Shown: in pieces, positions 1 through 6,874 of the stretch
Numbering within the stretch: the first letter of the stretch is position 1
Layout: each line of letters opens with the position of its first letter
NCBI GenBank assembly: GCA_013043915.1
Contig: JABEVH010000250.1
Span: 1-8,853 of the forward strand
Direction of reading: 5' to 3'
DNA from: Pseudomonadales bacterium
GTDB taxonomy: Bacteria; Pseudomonadota; Gammaproteobacteria; Pseudomonadales; Moraxellaceae
Length of the DNA stretch: 8,853 nt
Notes under the pieces: model-generated
What the model saw: the letters and a program-made list of their open reading frames with translations, nothing else
The model's database searches: none
What the model was told of the DNA's origin: nothing
Translations under genes and position numbers: made by a program

Positions 1-144
1 CTGCCGGACGCCCAAACTCCGTCCGTAGTCAGAAAGTTCCCGCATAAATGATCGGGGGTTGGGGGACTTTCGACTTCAACTTTGAAGTGCACCAATGCCG
101 GGTTGGGGGACTTTCGACTTCAACTTTGAAGTGCACCAACGCCC
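1..144. other. Non-coding left edge with probable mobile-element debris
   Basis: No credible gene is seen here. The three forward frames of the first 55 bases are soon closed by stops, and none reads into the SCO coding sequence that follows: in its frame there are stops within the repeat (TGA at 127-129) and earlier. The stretch is dominated by a tandem duplication (separate entry). The simplest reading is leftover insertion-sequence or repeat DNA that has replaced the 5' part of the SCO gene. The identity of the element is not established. Confidence 0.5.
56..143. repeat. Two tandem copies of a 44-bp unit with internal inverted repeat
   Basis: Unit 1 is 56-99 and unit 2 is 100-143. They are identical except for one base (T96 versus C140). 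Each unit contains the perfect 7-bp arms acttcaa/ttgaagt separated by 2 bases (73-88 in unit 1), with outer ttgg and ccaa forming a longer, bulged inverted repeat. A near-perfect tandem copy suggests recent duplication. Insertion-sequence ends commonly look like this, and the second copy ends exactly where the SCO coding sequence begins. It could instead be a local palindromic repeat family of the host. Confidence 0.75.
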
Positions 145-558
145 ATGTTCTATGGTACATGCCAGATGGTCTGCCCTATAGAAATTGAAGCAATTAAAAC
201 GTTCGAGTATAAAATTCATGCTCTGGGTAATCCTTGGATAGAGGTCAACTTGATAAGTTTTGATTCACCTCATGATCAGGTAGACAATCTAAAGCAAGAG
301 GCAGAGCATCATCATCTTGATGGCACCTGGTATCAGCTTTTGCGCGTAAAGCAGGGTGATCTGGGTTATTTGGCAGGAGTATTGGGAATTACATGGCGAG
401 CTTTGCCCGGTGGAGGATTTGAACACAATGCTTTGGTTTCCCTAATTGATGCCCAGGGGCGGCTTGTTGCACAAACCCCCGCTCTTGAACTGGTACATGA
501 TGTGTCATTTATGCAGGCAGTGCAGGCACAGTTTTTGTCAGTACGAGCTGCTCCTTAG
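142..558 (+). pseudogene. SCO1/SenC-family copper chaperone, 5'-truncated
   Basis: SCO proteins are thioredoxin-fold periplasmic proteins that deliver copper to, or reduce, the CuA site of cytochrome oxidases; some act with denitrification enzymes. The fragment (137 residues from the ATG at 145) opens within the family's copper site: MFYGTCQMVCP gives the CxxxC pair at residues 6 and 10, and His94 in the FEHNALVSLIDAQGRL segment is the expected third ligand. The C-terminal half of the fold is therefore present. The N-terminal anchor/signal and about the first third of a normal SCO protein are missing. The coding sequence begins right at the end of the tandem repeat, an in-frame TGA lies at 127-129, and no ribosome binding site precedes ATG 145. 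I read it as a gene beheaded by a repeat or insertion. Its TAG stop overlaps the convergent norD stop by a few bases. A short expressed soluble form cannot be excluded. Confidence 0.75.
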
Positions 559-2372
559 ATTCCTCGGGTCATTTGGGCATAGAACCGAGGTAGCCATTGA
601 GGTAAATCCGCTAGGCGACGAAGAATCGTGAAGCCATGTTGACCAAAGAGATGCGGAAGGTAATCTTCACCATTTTGATCAATGGTGATGGCGAAAGGAC
701 GTAATCCAAGTTTTCGGGCCTCCTGCACGGCATGACGTGTATCCTCCAGGCCATAGCGTCCTTCGTAGTAGTCGCTGTCGTTGGGTTTTCCGTCGGTCAG
801 CAGGAGTAGTAACCTCTCGGAGCTGCGTTCTTTGGCCAACAGGGATGATGCGTAACGTAGTGCAGGCCCCATACGGGTATATAACGAAGGCGTTATTTTC
901 CCGATACGAGAGCGAACAAGTCCATCGTAAGGTGATGAAAAACTCTTCAACTCCTGTAACAACACATGATGCCGCTGTTTTGAGCTGAATCCATACAGGG
1001 CAAATCGATCCTGAAGTTCATGCAGGGACTCTCCAAACAGAAATAGACTATCGCGAATGATATCAATGATTCGCAGGTCATCATGAATACTTGCTTCGGT
1101 GGACAAAGATAAGTCAGCAAGAAGCAGGCAGGTGATGTCACGTTGTTTGCGTCGTTGCTGTTGGTACCAGCGGGAAGGGTCGAGTGTGGTTTCGCTGCGT
1201 TGACGAATGCACACATCAATATCAATATCACCATCTTCTTGCTGGTGTAAACGTTGTTGCTCAAAGCGCAATTGTGCCAGCAGTTGTTGTATTTTTTTAC
1301 GTTTGGGTAGCAAGTGTTCAGGTAACTCGCTGGAGTCTACTGCATGCGCGGGTTGTAGGATGATTTGGCAGTGGTCGTGTAACAGGGATTGTGATCGATA
1401 GTCCCACTCATCAATTTTCAGTGTACTGGTCGTTGGAACCTCCGAATTTGACGAGAAGGATTTGTCGAATCGCATCTGTAGTCGGCGTGACACTTGTTGC
1501 TTATCACGGCTGATACTTAAGTGGTCAAGGTCATCGGCTGCCTTGGCCAAGTCATCATCGTTATTTTCCTGCGTCTCATGCTCAACCCGCAGATATTCGG
1601 TCCAACTGAAGATGGATTCAGGTCGGAAGATCAGTAGGCCGTCTGCACGTTCAGGAAGCATGTCATCTTGAGCCTGACGACGTTTATGATCTTTCTGGGG
1701 TGCTGTTTGTAGTGGCGCCGAAGCTGCGTTATCGTCAGGAGAGTTATTCAGGTTGGGCATGAGAACGTTTGCGTTGGGGCTTAACCACAGCCACATGGGC
1801 TCGTGCCGATATTTTCCGCTGAGTAGCTCATTTTGGCTCCCAGGATCAAGCAAGGCCTTGCGTAGCGTATGTTCCCTATGCGCAGCCTCTGCAGGCAGTT
1901 GAGCTGGATGGGGTCGTCGACTTAGCTCAGCCTGAAGCAACCGTTGGTAATCGTGTGATAGTCCAGGATAGTGCTCAAGCAGTATTCGAACACCCATTTG
2001 ATTATTTTGAATCCAGGAGCCTACCGTAGGGCTAACGGCGGATAGGGCCGTCAACCACCGATACAACATTCGATTCAGTACTGGGTCAGGATAAAGATCC
2101 AGTACAACGGGCAGCCGGAGTGCCTGATGATCTAGCCAGGCCAGATCGGCTTTGTCATGACCACCAGCCATGCGTTGCATCCAGGAACGGTAAGCTCCAT
2201 GATGCTTGTTTTCAGCTCCATCTATAGATAGACCATGAGCGCCGCCTAAGGCTCGAAATAAGAGTCCAAGCTCGCGCACATGATCTTTCAGTTTTACAGC
2301 AGCATGTGGGTGTCGCCGTTGGGTCCAGCGCGTTAGTCCTTGATGCCACCAGAGACCCAAACGTTCTTCCAT
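555..2372 (-). CDS. norD: NorD, VWA-domain NO reductase activation protein
   Basis: NorD works with the MoxR-type AAA+ protein NorQ to mature or activate NorCB, probably by helping insert the non-haem iron FeB. With the start at 2372 the protein has 605 residues, close to the usual length of about 600-640. The N-terminal half is helical. A polar, acidic linker runs at about residues 205-330. The C-terminal von Willebrand A domain (about 412-600) keeps the metal-ion-dependent adhesion site: DLSLS (Asp420, Ser422, Ser424), Thr499 in the SLYTRMG segment, and Asp527 in LLTDGKPND. The start MEERLGLWW is chosen because it lies 4 nt after the norQ stop with a GGGAG upstream. An in-frame start at 2450 would overlap norQ by 74 nt and encode an Arg-rich extension with no family support. 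It is the last gene of the operon and converges with the SCO fragment without a visible terminator. Confidence 0.95.
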   Translation of the reverse strand: MEERLGLWWHQGLTRWTQRRHPHAAVKLKDHVRELGLLFRALGGAHGLSIDGAENKHHGAYRSWMQRMAGGHDKADLAWLDHQALRLPVVLDLYPDPVLNRMLYRWLTALSAVSPTVGSWIQNNQMGVRILLEHYPGLSHDYQRLLQAELSRRPHPAQLPAEAAHREHTLRKALLDPGSQNELLSGKYRHEPMWLWLSPNANVLMPNLNNSPDDNAASAPLQTAPQKDHKRRQAQDDMLPERADGLLIFRPESIFSWTEYLRVEHETQENNDDDLAKAADDLDHLSISRDKQQVSRRLQMRFDKSFSSNSEVPTTSTLKIDEWDYRSQSLLHDHCQIILQPAHAVDSSELPEHLLPKRKKIQQLLAQLRFEQQRLHQQEDGDIDIDVCIRQRSETTLDPSRWYQQQRRKQRDITCLLLADLSLSTEASIHDDLRIIDIIRDSLFLFGESLHELQDRFALYGFSSKQRHHVLLQELKSFSSPYDGLVRSRIGKITPSLYTRMGPALRYASSLLAKERSSERLLLLLTDGKPNDSDYYEGRYGLEDTRHAVQEARKLGLRPFAITIDQNGEDYLPHLFGQHGFTILRRLADLPQWLPRFYAQMTRGI

Positions 2373-2376
2373 GGCC

Positions 2377-3183
2377 TTAGTCTCCCATGATGGCGCGAGC
2401 CACCTGCATGAGAGCCTGTATCGTCTCAGCCTCGTCCGAGAGACATTCAATTATTGCAAAACGACAAGCTAGCAGGGGGCGGCAACCTTGAAGAATAAGG
2501 CGTGCCGCATCAATGAGCAGGCGAGTTCCTGGAACTTCTTCAAGATCATGCTGAGCCGTTTGACGCAGTGCGCGGGCAAAGGTCACTAATGTTTTGGCAT
2601 GTATCGAAGCAAGTCCGGTTTCACTTTCTATGATTTTTTGCTCAAGAGCAGCATCAGGAAAATCAAAGGACATGGCAATGAACCGTTGTCGTGTGCTCGG
2701 TTTTAGTCCCTTCAAAAGATGCTGATAGCCTGGGTTATAGGAAATGACCAACATGAACTCGGGGGGGGCAAGTAGGCTCTCGCCTGTGCGTTCAATGTTT
2801 AACATACGGCGGTGGTCAGATAGTGCATGCAGAATCACGGTGGTATCTTTACGCGCTTCAACGACTTCATCAAGATAGCAGATGCCGCCTTCACGAACAG
2901 CTCGGGTCAAGGGGCCATCTACCCAATAGGTTCCTGTATTACTGATAAGGTGTCTGCCAATCAGGTCATTGGCGCTAAGATCATCATGACAGGAAATAGT
3001 AAATAAGGGCCGTCCAAGTTGCTCAGCCATGTGCTCAACAAACCGAGATTTACCGCAGCCCGTGGGGCCTTTGATCATCACCGGTAGTTGGCATCGCCAG
3101 GCCATGGAGAAAATTTCTATTTCTTGATCAACAGCCAAATAAGTGATTGGAGTTGTGGCGGGCTTTAATGCTGTTAGGTTCAC
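2377..3183 (-). CDS. norQ: NorQ, MoxR-family AAA+ ATPase
   Basis: NorQ/NirQ/CbbQ proteins are hexameric AAA+ ATPases that pair with a VWA partner (here NorD) to remodel and activate a target enzyme, in this case cNOR, at the cytoplasmic side of the membrane. The 268-residue protein has Walker A GPTGCGKS (residues 39-46), Walker B ICYLDE (101-106), a sensor-1 SYN (148-150) and the arginine-rich STRQRF (163-168) expected near the arginine finger. Length is normal for the family. The start is GTG at 3183, overlapping the norF TGA as GTGA and preceded by a strong GGAGG 6-7 nt upstream, so translation is probably coupled to norF. A run of eight G on the + strand (2761-2768, eight C in the coding strand) encodes the Ala-Pro-Pro of LLAPPEF. 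Confidence 0.96.
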   Translation of the reverse strand: MNLTALKPATTPITYLAVDQEIEIFSMAWRCQLPVMIKGPTGCGKSRFVEHMAEQLGRPLFTISCHDDLSANDLIGRHLISNTGTYWVDGPLTRAVREGGICYLDEVVEARKDTTVILHALSDHRRMLNIERTGESLLAPPEFMLVISYNPGYQHLLKGLKPSTRQRFIAMSFDFPDAALEQKIIESETGLASIHAKTLVTFARALRQTAQHDLEEVPGTRLLIDAARLILQGCRPLLACRFAIIECLSDEAETIQALMQVARAIMGD

Positions 3184-3473
3184 GAAACACCTCCAGAATT
3201 AGAAGTAAATGCCCAAGCAAGCAAACTTATCAGGCAGGCAAGGTAACCCAACATGAGCCAGCGCCATGGGGCGACAACCTTTTTGAGGCCCATGAAGTGA
3301 TCAACAACAAGTTGCCCTTTGAATAAGGTCAGGCTCAAGGCGCAAGGAATGACATGCCGAAGGGTAAGCCACTCAGAAAGGTGGAAGCTATAAAGTGTTA
3401 AGCCTAAAAGTAGTATCCAGATACCTGTGAGACGTATCCCTGCAGTATTGGATGTTGTGGATAGCGATAACAT
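3180..3473 (-). CDS. norF: NorF-like small membrane protein (cytochrome oxidase subunit IV-like)
   Basis: A 97-residue hydrophobic protein with three likely membrane helices (about 13-30, 39-56 and 70-89). The central LTLFKGQLVVDHFMGLK segment resembles the conserved K-x-x-L-V-x-x-x-F-M-x-L stretch of NorF and prokaryotic subunit IV-like proteins. In denitrifiers NorF, with NorE, is an accessory protein that improves NO reductase activity; the exact role is unresolved. It follows norE by 10 nt. Its ribosome binding site (GAGGA, 7 nt before ATG) overlaps the norE stop, and its own stop overlaps the norQ start. The family call rests on this motif, topology, size and position directly after norE. 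It is less certain than for the neighbours because such short proteins diverge quickly. Confidence 0.8.
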   Translation of the reverse strand: MLSLSTTSNTAGIRLTGIWILLLGLTLYSFHLSEWLTLRHVIPCALSLTLFKGQLVVDHFMGLKKVVAPWRWLMLGYLACLISLLAWAFTSNSGGVS

Positions 3474-3483
3474 GACATATTCC

Positions 3484-4083
3484 TCAGTGCAGTACGTAAA
3501 TCAGGACAAATAGAATGATCCATACCAGATCCACCATATGCCAAAAAGCTGCCCCTGTTTCGATGCCGGCATAGTGGTCAGAGGAGTAGGCTCCTTGAAA
3601 TGTCTTTATGGTTACGGTGCTAAGAATGATGAGGCCCATCAGAACATGCAGGAAGTGAAAGCCCGTGAGGGTTAGGTAAAACATGTCAAAAAGATTGCGG
3701 GATAAACTTATACCTATTTGAGCATCATGGATAAATTCCATGATTTTTAAAACGATAAAGGTAACTCCCAGAATTTCTGCAGTTACTAACCATGAAGCGC
3801 AGCGTCGTTGATGGCCTTGATGTATGGCGTGGGTAGCCTGGGCAACGGCATAGCTACTTGTGATGAGGATCAATGTATCCAATAATCCCCACAAGCGGGG
3901 TAAGCTGGCTTGCTCATGCGCGAATAAGGCCGCATGCTGTGCCCGAGCAAAGGCATAAGCTATAAACAATATGCCGAAAACTAGAAGTTCGGCGAAGATG
4001 AATATCCAGATCGCCAGATCGCCAGGGAGCGGCTCGCTAGTAGTGGGTGCATCGTCGTGAAGATTGGATTCTAGGATAGTCAT
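3484..4083 (-). CDS. norE: NorE, cytochrome c oxidase subunit III-like protein
   Basis: A haem-copper oxidase subunit III homologue with five predicted membrane helices (about 22-45, 66-86, 99-116, 137-157 and 180-198 counting from the chosen start). Typical segments are GDLAIWIFIFAELLVFG at the first helix, LTLTGFHFLHVLMGLI at the fourth, and FWHMVDLVWIILF at the last. It is the short five-helix form found in nor clusters rather than the seven-helix oxidase subunit. NorE is accessory: it is not part of the purified NorCB enzyme but supports NO respiration. I prefer the ATG at 4083 (199 residues, weak purine-rich AGAG upstream). The ATG at 4107 (207 residues) starts 3 nt after a perfect hairpin and has no ribosome binding site. 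The choice of start is uncertain; the family is not. Confidence 0.88.
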   Translation of the reverse strand: MTILESNLHDDAPTTSEPLPGDLAIWIFIFAELLVFGILFIAYAFARAQHAALFAHEQASLPRLWGLLDTLILITSSYAVAQATHAIHQGHQRRCASWLVTAEILGVTFIVLKIMEFIHDAQIGISLSRNLFDMFYLTLTGFHFLHVLMGLIILSTVTIKTFQGAYSSDHYAGIETGAAFWHMVDLVWIILFVLIYVLH

Positions 4084-4110
4084 GGCAGACTCTGAGATGG
4101 TTAACATCCA

Positions 4111-4144
4111 CTAGACGACCTGTGGGTGAGCACAGGTCGTCTAG
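4111..4144 (-). other. Perfect 14-bp stem-loop between norB and norE
   Basis: Arms ctagacgacctgtg (4111-4124) and cacaggtcgtctag (4131-4144) are exact reverse complements around a 6-base loop. The structure fills most of the 71-nt (or 47-nt, with the longer norE start) norB-norE gap. It is not followed by a T tract on either strand, so it is not a standard intrinsic terminator. Intra-operon hairpins like this commonly protect the 3' end of the upstream message or mark a processing site, which would let norCB be expressed above norEFQD. A protein-binding palindrome is an alternative. Confidence 0.8.
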
Positions 4145-4154
4145 ATAAAGTGAG

Positions 4155-5552
4155 TTAACTTAAGGCTCGTCGGGTTTCCTGGTCATAATGATATTCACCT
4201 GGAATGAAAAAGCTGATGAGGTAGGTGATTAGACCGACTAGGAAACCTAACCCCGCAGCTTCACGGATCATAAAAAAGACTTGGGATCGGTCTTGAACAT
4301 CCATAAATGCCATGGGGTGGTCACCCATGCGTTGCAAATAAACAGTGACTAGACCTGCCCCAGTCAAGGCCAGGGCAATGCCCAACATGCTGATGACCAT
4401 GATCCAGAAGCCGGTCATTTCCCAACGCTGTGCGCGTTGAGAGTTTGCAGGTCTCCCGCGCAATAGAGGCATGGCGTAAGAGATGATGGCGAGGGATACC
4501 ATGGCGTATGCGCCAAAAAAGGCAAGGTGACCATGTGCGGCCGTAAAATTGGTGCCATGAGCTACGTATTGCATAGGTGCCAAGGTAATCATAAAACCCC
4601 ACAAACCAGCGCCCAAAAAAGCCATCAACGGTGTGCCCAGAGCCCAGAGCATGGCCGCCCGGTTGGGGTGTTCACGACGACGTTTGAGTAGTATTTTCAA
4701 GGCAAAAACAATTAGCATAATGAAAGGGATGGGTTCTAAAGCACTGAATATAGAACCTAGCCAGATCCAGTATTCCGGGGCACCAATATAGTAGTAATGA
4801 TGGCCGATGCCGATAATCCCTGACACCAAGGTCATGGCGATGATGATATACATCCATTTTTCGATGATTTCACGATCAACGCCCGTGGTCTTGATCAAGA
4901 TAAAGCCAAGCAGGGAACTTAAAATTAATTCCCAGTCGCCTTCAACCCAGCCGTGCACCACCCACCACCAACTGTAGCTAGCTTTTACGGTGTCTACCGG
5001 GAAATAAAATGCGGGTAAAAATAGCAGGGCTAAGCCCCATAGGCTTCCCACCAGAATGATATTTAATGATGTTTTTCTGCCGCGAATCAGAGTCATCGTG
5101 ATATTGAACAATAAGGATAGTGCCACAAGGACGATCCCGATTTTGGTGGGTAGAGGCTGTTCTAGGTAGCCGCGTCCCATCGTGGGCAAATAAGCATTGC
5201 CGGTCAAGGCTGCCAGGTGTGCGTAGGGAACCAGCAGGTAGCCTAGGATGGTCAGTGCGCCAGCAAGGAAGAATATCCAGAATGTCACCAGAGCTAGTCG
5301 TGGGCTATACAGATCAGTTTGAGCTTCCTCGGGCACTATAAAATAAGCAGCCCCCATAAATGCCATCAATAGCCAGACAATCAGTAGGTTGGTATGCACC
5401 ATGCGGGTGACGCTGAAGGGCAATTCGGGGAAAAGAAAAGTACCATCAATATATTGATACCCGGCGATAAGGCCAAATAGTATCTGTCCAAGAAATAACA
5501 GTAAGGCTGCCATAAAGTAGGGTAGGGCTACCCGTTGCGAGGGATAGTTCAT
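4155..5552 (-). CDS. norB: NorB, catalytic subunit of cytochrome c-dependent nitric oxide reductase
   Basis: An integral membrane haem-copper oxidase superfamily protein with about 12 helices that reduces 2 NO to N2O at a haem b3/non-haem FeB centre, taking electrons from NorC. The 465-residue protein keeps every expected ligand: His53 and His342 for haem b, His340 for haem b3, and His200, His251 and His252 for FeB. Glu204 and Glu273 are the conserved catalytic-site glutamates. As I recall the Pseudomonas aeruginosa numbering (60, 349, 347, 207, 258, 259, 211, 280), all are shifted by exactly 7, so no internal indel separates them. It lacks the fused N-terminal extension of quinol-type NORs, in keeping with a separate norC. 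The start MNYPSQRVALPYF at 5552 has AAGGAG five bases upstream. An upstream in-frame ATG (5648) would run into norC and has no support. Confidence 0.97.
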   Translation of the reverse strand: MNYPSQRVALPYFMAALLLFLGQILFGLIAGYQYIDGTFLFPELPFSVTRMVHTNLLIVWLLMAFMGAAYFIVPEEAQTDLYSPRLALVTFWIFFLAGALTILGYLLVPYAHLAALTGNAYLPTMGRGYLEQPLPTKIGIVLVALSLLFNITMTLIRGRKTSLNIILVGSLWGLALLFLPAFYFPVDTVKASYSWWWVVHGWVEGDWELILSSLLGFILIKTTGVDREIIEKWMYIIIAMTLVSGIIGIGHHYYYIGAPEYWIWLGSIFSALEPIPFIMLIVFALKILLKRRREHPNRAAMLWALGTPLMAFLGAGLWGFMITLAPMQYVAHGTNFTAAHGHLAFFGAYAMVSLAIISYAMPLLRGRPANSQRAQRWEMTGFWIMVISMLGIALALTGAGLVTVYLQRMGDHPMAFMDVQDRSQVFFMIREAAGLGFLVGLITYLISFFIPGEYHYDQETRRALS

Positions 5553-5596
5553 GATGACTCCTTGTAATGATTCGATAACGCGGTTCGTAATGCAAA

Positions 5597-6022
5597 TTAG
5601 CCTTGAACATTGGGGGGCCAGTGGTTGGTATTTACATGTGATAGCCACTGCAGATAGGCTGTAATGTCCTGAAGGTCAGCATCAGAAAAATTGAACTGTG
5701 GCATCTGCCTGCGCCCTGCTATCCCGGTGGGTTGTATACGGATCCACGTTTTGATGAAATCCGGGCCCCGTCGGGTATAAACGTTATCGAGCTCAGGGGC
5801 AAAATAAGCCCCCTCGCCATTAACGGTATGACACCCTATGCAGTTGTTGCTATCCATAAGGTACTTGCCATGCTTCGCGGAGGCTGTCATCAGTTGTGCA
5901 TGATCACGTACGGGGATTTGGCGCCAGGTATCCAGTGACAATAAAAAATAAACAATCAGAAAGAAGGCTGCACCACCTAAAAAGATATTGCGCGCCATGG
6001 CTTTTGTGAGGACCTGTTGCAT
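5597..6022 (-). CDS. norC: NorC, membrane-anchored cytochrome c subunit of NO reductase
   Basis: NorC accepts electrons from soluble cytochrome c or a cupredoxin and passes them to haem b of NorB. The 141-residue protein has an N-terminal membrane anchor (about residues 12-30, IFLGGAAFFLIVYFLLSL) and then a periplasmic monohaem domain. Haem is attached at CIGCH (61-65), and the axial Met is Met107 in RRQMPQFNF; GEGAYFAPEL is the typical NorC segment after the haem site. Two ATGs are possible. An AGGAG lies directly against the first (6028, spacing 0) but 6 nt before the second (6022), so 6022 is chosen. It lies 31 nt after the RIC gene stop and 44 nt before norB. Confidence 0.96.
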   Translation of the reverse strand: MQQVLTKAMARNIFLGGAAFFLIVYFLLSLDTWRQIPVRDHAQLMTASAKHGKYLMDSNNCIGCHTVNGEGAYFAPELDNVYTRRGPDFIKTWIRIQPTGIAGRRQMPQFNFSDADLQDITAYLQWLSHVNTNHWPPNVQG

Positions 6023-6053
6023 GGTCATCTCCTGGAAGTCTGTGAACGTGAGT

Positions 6054-6734
6054 TCATGGATGGGTGGTTGTCAGAGCAACAGCTAATCCTGCGAACAGAA
6101 TGTTGTTCTCCAGGTGGATGTGTTGCATTAAGTCATAGCGGAAGGCTTGGAGGCCGTTATACAGAGCTAGCCAGGTGTTGCATGCATCCATCGGTGGTTG
6201 TATGTCCTTAGTGATTCGCTCTATTTCAGCCAGGGCTTCGCCATGCTGTTGATGTTCGAATCGCATCATACTGATAGGACTTTCTGGCCAAGGGCTATGG
6301 TCCTGTTGTAACCAGGGAAAAAGTACGTTTTCCTCTTTAAGCATGTGACTCTCAAGTTCCTGAAGCATATTAGAGAGGTGCTCTGTTAAGCCATGTGGGC
6401 ATTCACCATGCTTGTCGTGTACCCGCTCAACGCGTTGGGCAAGTCTGATGAGCTCGGGCAATTGCTGGCGGTGTTGTTCGTGGTATCGGATCAGGATGTG
6501 CTCGATCAGAGCTTGATTGCCTAGTCCTCTCCAGTCGTCTGAGCCGGAGGGAAGGTTGATTAAGTTATCTAATTTTGCAGTTAAAAGACTAATATCCAGA
6601 CCTTTAGCCATGGCTGCTTGCTGAAGGCTATGTTCGCCTGCACAGCAGAAATCCAGACGAAATTCATGAAAAACTCCAGTCGCCCCAGGAATATGGCTGG
6701 CCAAATAACCTAGGGATTGTTCTTGCAAGTTCAT
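6054..6734 (-). CDS. ytfE: Iron-sulfur cluster repair di-iron protein (RIC; YtfE/ScdA/DnrN/NorA family)
   Basis: RIC proteins are cytoplasmic hemerythrin-like di-iron proteins that restore NO- or peroxide-damaged iron centres; some bind NO and tune NorR output. The 226-residue protein has the N-terminal ScdA domain with the Cys pair LDFCCAG (Cys30, Cys31), followed by a hemerythrin-like four-helix domain. Predicted iron ligands are His85, His130, Glu134, His161, His205 and Glu209. This spacing matches the ligand set I recall for E. coli YtfE, shifted by one. The start MNLQEQSLGY at 6734 has GGAG 8 nt upstream. The longer reading frame upstream runs antisense to norR and across the promoter, and is rejected. 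It is the first gene after the sigma-54 promoter, so it should be induced by NO together with norCB. Confidence 0.93.
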   Translation of the reverse strand: MNLQEQSLGYLASHIPGATGVFHEFRLDFCCAGEHSLQQAAMAKGLDISLLTAKLDNLINLPSGSDDWRGLGNQALIEHILIRYHEQHRQQLPELIRLAQRVERVHDKHGECPHGLTEHLSNMLQELESHMLKEENVLFPWLQQDHSPWPESPISMMRFEHQQHGEALAEIERITKDIQPPMDACNTWLALYNGLQAFRYDLMQHIHLENNILFAGLAVALTTTHP

Positions 6735-6773
6735 GGTACTAACTCCAGTGGGCATTATGCACTTGGGCTTTAT

Positions 6774-6789
6774 AGCAAGCCTTGTGCCA
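6774..6789 (-). promoter_or_regulatory. Sigma-54 (RpoN) promoter of the ytfE-norCBEFQD operon
   Basis: On the minus strand the sequence reads TGGCAC-AAGGC-TTGCT, matching the -24/-12 consensus TGGCAC-N5-TTGCW fully, with GG and GC exactly 10 bases apart. Taking the C at 6775 as -12 puts the start of transcription near 6763, giving a leader of about 29 nt before the ytfE ATG at 6734. Sigma-54 promoters need an AAA+ activator; the divergent norR encodes one. Confidence 0.9.
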
Positions 6790-6829
6790 TTAATAGGTTT
6801 CAATAAAAACATGGAGTTAGTAAATGCGT

Positions 6830-6842
6830 GGTAATATTTACC
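6830..6842. promoter_or_regulatory. NorR box 1 (GGT-N7-ACC)
   Basis: GGTAATATTTACC is a perfect inverted repeat (GGTAA/TTACC) with the GT-N7-AC core of known NorR sites. Its centre lies about 73 bp upstream of the predicted sigma-54 transcription start, a normal enhancer distance. TAATAT within it could also serve as a -10 element for norR, but I see no good -35. Confidence 0.82.
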
Positions 6843-6854
6843 CCGATCATTTAG

Positions 6855-6867
6855 GGTTACAACAACC
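6855..6867. promoter_or_regulatory. NorR box 2 (GGT-N7-ACC)
   Basis: GGTTACAACAACC has the same GGT-N7-ACC pattern and lies inside a longer inverted repeat, AGGGTT-N5-AACCCT (6853-6869). Its centre is about 98 bp upstream of the predicted start, 25 bp from box 1. Confidence 0.8.
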
Positions 6868-6874
6868 CTGCATA

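Noticed and set aside
737..1671. Several plus-strand open frames opposite norD
   Set aside because: They are short, lack ribosome binding sites and family similarity, and mirror the coding strand of norD.
2373..2450. N-terminal extension of NorD from 2450
   Set aside because: It overlaps norQ by 74 nt with an Arg-rich shadow sequence; MEERLG at 2372 follows the norQ stop by 4 nt.
4111..4144. Reading the norB-norE stem-loop as an intrinsic terminator
   Set aside because: No T tract follows on either strand, and the downstream norEFQD genes lack an obvious promoter of their own.
5553..5648. N-terminal extension of NorB from ATG 5648
   Set aside because: It overlaps the end of norC and has no conservation; ATG 5552 has AAGGAG at good spacing and matches known NorB N-termini.
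6796..6815. Possible IHF site between the sigma-54 promoter and the NorR boxes
   Set aside because: The AT-rich stretch matches the IHF consensus too poorly to call, although a bend here would suit the architecture.
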